Part shown: positions 6,766-10,671 of the stretch, piece by piece
Numbering within the stretch: the stretch's first letter is position 1
Layout: each line of letters begins with the position of its first letter
Assembly: GCA_023426505.1 (NCBI GenBank)
Contig: JAFAAP010000296.1
Location: 1 to 10,671, forward strand
Source: Pseudomonadota bacterium
Lineage (GTDB): Bacteria; Pseudomonadota; Alphaproteobacteria; Rhizobiales; Beijerinckiaceae
Length of the DNA stretch: 10,671 nucleotides
Reading direction: 5' to 3'
Notes under the pieces: model-generated
What the model was told of the DNA's origin: nothing
Database searches by the model: none
Seen by the model: only the letters and a program-made list of their open reading frames with translations
Translations under genes and position numbers: made by a program

Positions 6766-6921
6766 CTACCCGTCGCGATTGGCGTCGTGGCGCTTCTGCT
6801 CTGGCGCAGCAGCAGGTTTTACAGCGATCACCCAGTGCCCCTGACGCCACTCCCACCAGATGCGGCCCGTGCCGATGTCGGTGACACAGCAGGGCACTGT
6901 GTTCGAGGCGTCCTCAGGCAT
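6766..6921 (-). CDS. Small Trp-rich hypothetical protein, 51 aa
   Basis: A short frame read directly on the minus strand. ATG 6919-6921 is preceded by GGAGGG seven bases upstream (GGAGGGACTGGGAATG), a strong ribosome site, and it ends at TAG 6766-6768. The product begins MPEDASNTVPCCVTDIGTGR and has a dense aromatic core, IWWEWRQGHWVIAV, with a charged tail (APEQKRHDANRDG). There is a vicinal Cys pair at 11-12. The aromatic core suggests a small beta fold or a protein-contact patch; no family is recognised. It is the last gene of a compact minus-strand row, 35 bases after the 56-aa gene. Confidence 0.6.
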   Translation of the reverse strand: MPEDASNTVPCCVTDIGTGRIWWEWRQGHWVIAVKPAAAPEQKRHDANRDG

Positions 6922-6956
6922 TCCCAGTCCCTCCATATTCGCGCATGGGTCTCGGA

Positions 6957-7127
6957 TCAGTCTCCGTCTGGAGTTCTGTCCGGTGCCGAAATATCGGCGT
7001 CACCATAGCCGCGCCATCCGTGCCGCTTGACCTTCGAGGTCGGGACAGGACGGTTTTCCAGCATCCGCACGGCTTTCCAGACCGAACTTACAACTCTCTG
7101 AATGGGACTAAGCGGCGTCTTGCTCAT
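6957..7127 (-). CDS. Small basic hypothetical protein, 56 aa
   Basis: Read directly on the minus strand: ATG 7125-7127 to TGA 6957-6959. It begins only 15 bases after the stop of the 71-aa membrane protein gene. The sequence opens MSKTPLSPIQRVVSSVWKAV, a basic amphipathic helix, then NRPVPTSKVKRHGWRGYGDA and an acidic end (PDRTPDGD). The ribosome site is weak (AAGGG about 12 bases upstream), so translation may be coupled to the gene before it. No membrane segment or signal is seen and no family is recognised. Tight spacing and protein-like composition support a real gene, but less strongly than for its neighbours. Confidence 0.5.
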   Translation of the reverse strand: MSKTPLSPIQRVVSSVWKAVRMLENRPVPTSKVKRHGWRGYGDADISAPDRTPDGD

Positions 7128-7142
7128 GATAAGCTGGCCCTT

Positions 7143-7358
7143 CTATGGAGTCGTCCGCCTGCGGGTGAAATACCAAACCACAGCAGCGATCACGATGGCC
7201 AGCAGAAGAACCCACCACCACGTGGCGATCCCGCCCGCAGGCGCTGCCCCCGCATCGCCGGGAGGCGTTGTGGGGGTGGTTGTCTGAGCCAGAACCAACG
7301 AGGATGAGAAGGTAAGCAGGGCAGTGCCTGCGAGTGAGGCGGATAGAACATCGCGCAT
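7143..7358 (-). CDS. Small secreted or membrane-anchored protein, 71 aa
   Basis: The ATG at 7356-7358 has AAGGAGGAG just upstream, so the frame's earlier start is rejected. Residues 1-24 form a likely signal peptide (MRDVLSASLAGTALLTFSSS, cleavage at VLA-QT). A Thr/Pro/Gly/Ala-rich linker (25-43) follows, then a strong membrane helix (about 46-63, WWWVLLLAIVIAAVVWYF) and a basic end (TRRRTTP). The layout predicts a short periplasmic segment anchored in the inner membrane with the Arg cluster in the cytoplasm. No catalytic motif is present. It lies 46 bases after the 95-aa gene and 15 bases before the 56-aa gene, so it is probably within one operon. Confidence 0.8.
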   Translation of the reverse strand: MRDVLSASLAGTALLTFSSSLVLAQTTTPTTPPGDAGAAPAGGIATWWWVLLLAIVIAAVVWYFTRRRTTP

Positions 7359-7404
7359 GTGCTCCTCCTTGTTTCTTCCCAATGAGCGTCGGAAGGTCAC
7401 GGAG

Positions 7405-7692
7405 CTAAGGACGGAACGCCATCCGGCCTATCAGAAGCTGTAACTCGGTCAACCTATGAACATAGGGCGTCCGTTCTCTCTGATAGCGCTCCGCAAGTTG
7501 GGCAGCAAACTGCGTCTTAATGGCCTCGGGGCCTGCCCATCCCTGAAGCTGCTCCTGGTCACTTTGGTAGCGAAGCTCCATATCTGCCAGTGCCGCCAGG
7601 GTGCTCTGAAGCTGGGGCAGCAAGTCGGCTGGATACCAGGGGCGTTGCATCGACGAGGCAGAAGCCTGTCGTGCGGTAGAGGTACGCGGCAT
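7405..7692 (-). CDS. Hypothetical helical protein, 95 aa
   Basis: The ATG at 7690-7692 follows a strong ribosome site (GAGGGAGGG). After a Ser/Ala/Arg-rich start (TSTARQASASS) the protein is almost wholly helical: PWYPADLLPQLQSTLAALAD, then ELRYQSDQEQLQGW, then TQFAAQLAERYQRERTPYVH and LTELQLLIGRMAF. Heptad-like spacing suggests a coiled coil or helical hairpin. No membrane segment or signal is seen and no family is recognised. It is the first gene of the small-protein row, lying about 180 bases downstream of the second receiver gene on the same strand; those bases may hold its own promoter. Confidence 0.72.
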   Translation of the reverse strand: MPRTSTARQASASSMQRPWYPADLLPQLQSTLAALADMELRYQSDQEQLQGWAGPEAIKTQFAAQLAERYQRERTPYVHRLTELQLLIGRMAFRP

Positions 7693-7871
7693 CGAACACC
7701 CTCCCTCTTCGCGGATCGTAGGGGAGCATAGCAGCATTCGGGGCAGAGGTAACTCGAATATCCGATAGGAGATCGAGGGTGATCAGTTTGTGGGGCTTTG
7801 ACCATTGTTCTCGCAGGGCGCAGGTGGCCGTCATTCGTCAGCCCACAAGATTATGTAACTTTACGTCTGGA

Positions 7872-8252
7872 CTACCGGCTCGCCCGAGCCGATTTGCCCA
7901 TGAGCTTGCGGAGTTCAGCGATGAGGCGGGCAGGCAACACGGGCTTGGAGAGCACAATCAGATCAGGATGGCGGTGGCGAACATCCTCGGGTACGACACT
8001 GCCCGTGTAGACCACTGTGGGCGTGCCGCGTGCGCTCAGCGCCTCCAGCACGGGCGTCACTGGGCCATCGCCGAGGTTCACATCGAGTAGGGCTGCGTCG
8101 ATGAACAGGCTGCCTTTGAGAAGCTGACGGGCCTCGCGGATCGTGGCGACCGGCCCGACCGGCACTCCTTCAGCTTCGATGAGCAATTCCACAATGTTCT
8201 CGGCCACGAGAGCCTCGTCTTCAACCACGAGTACACGACATCCAGCAAGCAT
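7872..8252 (-). CDS. Stand-alone response regulator receiver
   Basis: A 126-aa single CheY-like domain. Key residues: E11/D12 (LVVEDEALVAE), phosphoacceptor D57 (ALLDVNLGDG), T83 (VVYTGSV) and K103 (LSKPVLP). A basic tail (LRKLMGKSARASR) follows the last helix. ATG 8250-8252 has GGGAGAGG three to four bases upstream. There is no output domain, so it probably acts as a phosphate sink or intermediary for a kinase. The only kinase in the window is the HWE kinase at 2072-3238, so it may be a second target, but a kinase elsewhere is equally possible. It aligns block by block with the receiver at 3326-3703, suggesting common origin. It is divergent from the VOC gene at 8432. Confidence 0.9.
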   Translation of the reverse strand: MLAGCRVLVVEDEALVAENIVELLIEAEGVPVGPVATIREARQLLKGSLFIDAALLDVNLGDGPVTPVLEALSARGTPTVVYTGSVVPEDVRHRHPDLIVLSKPVLPARLIAELRKLMGKSARASR

Positions 8253-8431
8253 TGACCTCTCCCATGGTTCAATGCGGACGGGCGAGAGCCCCGAAAAACC
8301 GAATCCGGCTCGAAGTCACGGCGTTGGTTCTGCTGGATTATAACTCGCGCGTGATGTGGTGGTGCCTTGCAAGGCCCGTTATGCTTTGACAGCCCGCTGT
8401 TGTGGTCTCGCGTCAGAAAGGAAACTTGGCA

Positions 8432-8831
8432 ATGTCCGATCTTTTCACCCTGCACCATGTCTCACTCTATGTGCGGGATGTCGATGCGAGTGCCTCGTTC
8501 TACGCGAATGTCCTTGGCCTTCAGGAAATCCCCAACAGAGTCGGTAAGGACCACATCCGGTGGTTCACGATTAATGGCTTCCGGACCTTCCACCTGATCG
8601 GCGGCGACCCTGAACCAGAGCGGCCCCGCTCATTCTCCCACACATGTGGCGCTTGCGACCAAAGACTTCGAGGCGGCGCTGGCTCGCCTGGAGCAGTACG
8701 GGGTGACGTACGTTAACCTTGCCCGCCAGCCCATGAACATTACGATCCGGCCAGACGGGGTGCGGCAGATCTACTTCCAAGATCCTGATGGGCACTGGAT
8801 TGAGATCAACGATGCCAACGCTGAACCGTAA
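8432..8831 (+). pseudogene. VOC-family (glyoxalase/bleomycin-resistance-like) gene with a frameshift
   Basis: The first part (MSDLFTLHHVSLYVRDVDAS to HLIGGDPEPERPRS) is a clear vicinal-oxygen-chelate fold start. The second part (THVALATKDFEAALARLEQY to QDPDGHWIEINDANAEP) is its natural continuation but lies one frame further on. One extra base near 8629-8640 separates them. The distance from ATG 8432 to TAA 8831 is 400 bases, not a multiple of three, and an intact product would be about 132 aa, normal for a single-domain VOC enzyme. Likely metal ligands H9, the His of THVAL and the Glu of WIEIN are all preserved. As sequenced the gene would make a truncated protein. The ribosome site AAAGGAAA precedes the ATG. 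A sequencing error cannot be excluded. Substrate unknown. Confidence 0.82.
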
Positions 8832-8907
8832 GTACGGAATCTATGGTATTCTCCTCAGGCGGCCTGCTTACCGCATTATGTCTTTTCAACTGCTGGAGGG
8901 CTATGCC

Positions 8908-9039
8908 ATGGCGCACCGCGAGCAGCATGGTAACCGAGAAACCCGAAAGCCCAAGAAGGACAAGGGCAGCGCGAAAACACAGCCCAGCAAATGGGCCGTG
9001 AGCGAAGTGGTGGAGGCCAAGGCGGGTTCAAAGCATTAG
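8908..9039 (+). CDS. Small Lys-rich protein, 43 aa
   Basis: ATG 8908 follows CTGGAGGG with a 7-base spacer and ends at TAG 9037-9039. The protein is highly basic and hydrophilic (MAHREQHGNRETRKPKKDKG, then a Ser/Thr/Lys tail), with no hydrophobic core, so it is probably disordered. From memory, small proteins with an N-terminal HGN(R/K)E.RKPKK motif are widespread in Hyphomicrobiales and of unknown function. It lies 76 bases after the broken VOC gene on the same strand. It is convergent with the Crp/Fnr gene downstream. Confidence 0.72.
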   Translation: MAHREQHGNRETRKPKKDKGSAKTQPSKWAVSEVVEAKAGSKH

Positions 9040-9155
9040 ATACTCAGACCGTCACCCGGATCGGAATGGCATCGCGCTTACTGCGTTCTCGCCCCTTCAG
9101 ACAGGCGGTGGGTGCCAAGGCCCAACACTGGTATTGTCTGACTGGTACTTCGCAG

Positions 9156-9893
9156 TCATGACGAGGTTCTCTGGCTGATGTAGGTGTGGGGCAGGAGCCG
9201 CTCGAAGATGCGGCGAGTTTTGCTATAGCACTCGCAGGTTGCCTCTTCGAGGCCAGCACGATCCATGATCGTGATCACGCCTCTGCCCTGTCGGATCAGC
9301 CCTGCCGCCTGGAGGGAGCGGGTGATAATGCTGACGGTCGAGCGCTGCACCCCCAGCATCTCGGCCAGGAACTCATGCGTGAGGGGAACCGTATCGTGAT
9401 GAAGCCGATCATGGATGCTGAGAATCCAGCGGCAGCACCGCGCTTCGACACTGTGAACGGCATTGCAGGCCACGTTCTGAAGAACCCGCGCCATCAAGGC
9501 TTCGTTCAGGTGCTGGATCAGTTCTCGAAGCTTGGGGTGGCTGTTGATCGCCTCGTACAACCGATCAAGCTCGATCCGGGATGCGGTACCGGGAAAGTGC
9601 ACAATATAGCGCCCGAACGATTGACGGGTGACCAGGGACGTAGTGGCACCAATCATGGCCTCACATCCGAATACGGCCATTTCAGCCGAACGCCCGTCCT
9701 CCATGACTGCGACAAGCGACACGATGCAGTTGTGCGGGAAGTAGGCGTGCCGGAGGGTATCGCCGACCTCGTAGAGAACTGTCCCCTTGCGCAGCATGAC
9801 CATGTCTAAATGCGGCTCCAGATCGGCAAAGTCGTCTGGGGACAGGGCGGCGAGAAGGCGGTTTGCGCGGTGGTCGATCTTGCGTTTGGACAT
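9156..9893 (-). CDS. Crp/Fnr-family transcriptional regulator, 245 aa
   Basis: A homodimer-type DNA-binding regulator. The cyclic-nucleotide-like sensor barrel covers about residues 12-125 (LRKGTVLYEVGDTLRHAYFP, VFGCEAMIGATT); a long dimer helix follows (LIQHLNEALMARVLQNVACN). The HTH is at about 170-200 (PLTHEFLAEMLGVQRSTVSI, then the RSLQAAGLI wing). There is no N-terminal Cys cluster of the FNR [4Fe-4S] type. The cAMP-binding signature is not conserved in a way I can recognise, so the ligand is unknown. The C-terminal extension (AGLEEATCECYSKTRRIFER) is typical of a soil-alphaproteobacterial subgroup, from memory. The 18-bp palindrome at 9900-9917 lies just upstream of the ATG and may be its own operator. 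No obvious ribosome site is present. Confidence 0.93.
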   Translation of the reverse strand: MSKRKIDHRANRLLAALSPDDFADLEPHLDMVMLRKGTVLYEVGDTLRHAYFPHNCIVSLVAVMEDGRSAEMAVFGCEAMIGATTSLVTRQSFGRYIVHFPGTASRIELDRLYEAINSHPKLRELIQHLNEALMARVLQNVACNAVHSVEARCCRWILSIHDRLHHDTVPLTHEFLAEMLGVQRSTVSIITRSLQAAGLIRQGRGVITIMDRAGLEEATCECYSKTRRIFERLLPHTYISQRTSS

Positions 9894-9899
9894 CGTATA

Positions 9900-9917
9900 G
9901 CTACGCGATTACGTAGC
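9900..9917. promoter_or_regulatory. Palindrome in front of the Crp/Fnr gene
   Basis: GCTACG at 9900-9905 and CGTAGC at 9912-9917 are perfect complements with a 6-base spacer. The site sits 7-24 bases upstream of the ATG (9893), where the ribosome site would be expected. It does not match the FNR/FixK TTGAT-N4-ATCAA pattern. It is a candidate autoregulatory operator or RNA stem. Confidence 0.4.
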
Positions 9918-9960
9918 GCAAGCTAGGCCGTTATGTGCTTGAGCAGAAGATCGACCTTAG

Positions 9961-10127
9961 GCGAAGCCGCACAAAGCTTCGTATTGGAGCAGCAAGGGGT
10001 GACATATGTTAGCCTCACCCGTCAGCCGAAGGACGTTACCATCCGACCAGACGGGGTTCGGCAAGTCTAATTCCAAGACCCTGACGGACACTGGATCGAA
10101 ATCAACAATCCAAGCGCCGAACCCTGA
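9961..10127 (+). pseudogene. 3' remnant of a second VOC-family gene
   Basis: From about 9961 the plus strand encodes LEQQGVTYVSLTRQP, then VTIRPDGVRQV, an in-frame TAA at 10068-10070 where the other copy has Tyr, then FQDPDGHWIEINNPSAEP and TGA. By hand count over 48 codons it matches 8690-8831 at about 78 percent of bases. The differences are mostly synonymous, so the two were probably both under selection for some time before this copy broke. The first half of the domain, including the HHV metal ligand, is missing. It cannot make a working enzyme. Confidence 0.8.
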
Positions 10128-10201
10128 GCAGCGAGTTAAGCGCAAGGTCCGGCATTTCGAAACTCGTGGATGGACCAGCCACTGGCCCTGACAGTCTTCC
10201 G

Positions 10202-10414
10202 TCAATCCGCCGAATTCCCGCCCTTCACCAAACGGTTTGCGAGATCCTCCGGCCCAACGGCCATGCGTGAGATCTCCTTCAAACCATTCTCGGGAACCTC
10301 GTAGTCGATTAGGTCTGGACCGGCCTCGACGATGATCATCTGAGCGCTTGGATGAACGTAGACGATGGTGCCACGTCGGCCATCCGGTAGGTCAATTGTG
10401 TCGAGTTCCTGCAT
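10202..10414 (-). CDS. Small hypothetical protein, 70 aa
   Basis: ATG 10412-10414 has GAGAGG just upstream (GAGAGGTCTCGATG), so the earlier in-frame start at 10531 is rejected. The first half looks like a small beta-barrel (ELDTIDLPDGRRGTIVYVHP, then AQMIIVEAGPDLIDYEVP), the second a helix (GPEDLANRLVKGG). The opening resembles DUF4926-type proteins, where an LDxVxLxD...G..GTVV pattern occurs, but the match is weak and I would not assign it. No membrane segment or signal is seen. Neighbours give no clue to function. Confidence 0.65.
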   Translation of the reverse strand: MQELDTIDLPDGRRGTIVYVHPSAQMIIVEAGPDLIDYEVPENGLKEISRMAVGPEDLANRLVKGGNSAD

Positions 10415-10604
10415 CGAGACCTCTCGGGTGTAGCGCAGCCTCTGACGGGCTGCTCGGCGATTCGATGCTCGTTTTGTTGCGATCTCGAACTCGCAAGTGC
10501 CAGGAACGTGCGGACGGCGCGTTATACCCACATTCCACAGGCAGAAAAAATTATGGTTAACGACTGCCCAACCGCCCCTTTCTTAGCCGCATCACCCTCT
10601 CCAA

Positions 10605-10670
10605 TCATGGACTGCGGCAGGCTCGGAGGCGGTGATGGAGAGCGGCATAGACAAAGATGAACAGCGCTCC
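10605..10670 (-). CDS. Possible C-terminal end of a membrane protein (partial)
   Basis: Read on the minus strand from the window edge, an open frame of 21 codons gives GALFIFVYAALHHRLRACRS and ends at TGA 10605-10607. This looks like the end of a hydrophobic helix with a basic tail, but it is too short to be sure. It overlaps an alternative gene start on the plus strand at 10635. Confidence 0.3.
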   Translation of the reverse strand, partial: GALFIFVYAALHHRLRACRSP

Positions 10671-10671
10671 A
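10635..10671 (+). CDS. Possible gene start running off the window (partial)
   Basis: ATG 10635 has GGAGG five bases upstream and opens a hydrophilic frame (MESGIDKDEQRS) that is still open at the edge. It competes with the minus-strand frame at 10605-10670; only one is likely to be real. Confidence 0.3.
   Translation, partial: MESGIDKDEQRS

Noticed and set aside
6673..7307. Two plus-strand frames of 111 and 120 aa
   Set aside because: They lie opposite the minus-strand small genes, which have better ribosome sites and more natural protein sequence; the plus-strand products are Arg/Pro-rich.
9186..9809. 207-aa plus-strand frame
   Set aside because: It is entirely opposite the Crp/Fnr gene and is a shadow.
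9957..10205. 82-aa minus-strand frame
   Set aside because: It is the complement of the VOC remnant, whose plus-strand homology is clear.
10503..10523. GGAAC followed by CGTT as an EcfG promoter
   Set aside because: The spacer is 12 bases, too short for EcfG, and no plus-strand gene follows at a suitable distance.
1..10671. CRISPR array, prophage or defence genes
   Set aside because: No regularly spaced direct repeats and no recognisable Cas, nuclease, toxin-antitoxin or phage structural motifs were found.

Overview
The window looks like an accessory or stress-related stretch of an alphaproteobacterial genome of the order Hyphomicrobiales. The protein types point to Methylobacteriaceae, with Microvirga or Methylobacterium-like bacteria as the best guess. 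This rests on an HWE-family histidine kinase with stand-alone receivers, PRC-barrel proteins, a Crp/Fnr regulator of the soil-alphaproteobacterial type, many small conserved hypothetical proteins, and moderately high GC. The genus is an inference and was not checked against any database.

Layout. (1) 1-1715: an IS1182-type insertion sequence with an apparently intact transposase on the minus strand and 15-bp perfect terminal inverted repeats. Its right end lies inside a small membrane-protein gene (1714-2034, plus), which has lost its 5' end. (2) 2072-3703: a minus-strand pair, a stand-alone receiver followed by a GAF-HWE histidine kinase. (3) 3704-5764: a mostly unassigned run holding a 75-aa conserved hypothetical (minus), a probable frameshifted gene remnant (4361-4580), and three plus-strand genes (94 aa, 85 aa, and a 127-aa cytoplasmic PRC-barrel protein). 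(4) 6047-6667: an exported PRC-barrel protein preceded by a candidate EcfG (general stress sigma) promoter. (5) 6766-8252, minus: a second stand-alone receiver, then a compact row of four small genes (95, 71, 56 and 51 aa). The last two were found by reading the minus strand directly. The row converges on the exported PRC-barrel gene at a hairpin. (6) 8432-10127: a frameshifted VOC (glyoxalase-like) gene, a 43-aa basic protein, a Crp/Fnr regulator on the minus strand, and a truncated, nonsense-carrying second copy of the VOC gene. (7) 10202-10671: a 70-aa hypothetical (minus) and uncertain gene ends at the window edge.

How the genes may work together. The kinase, two phospho-receivers, Crp/Fnr factor, PRC-barrel proteins and small exported or basic proteins suggest environmental signalling and envelope or stress adaptation, not metabolism. 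The region is also decaying: an IS insertion, two damaged VOC copies and a probable frameshifted remnant lie within 10 kb. No defence system, CRISPR array, rRNA or tRNA was seen. The most unusual item is the row of four small minus-strand genes at 6766-7692.
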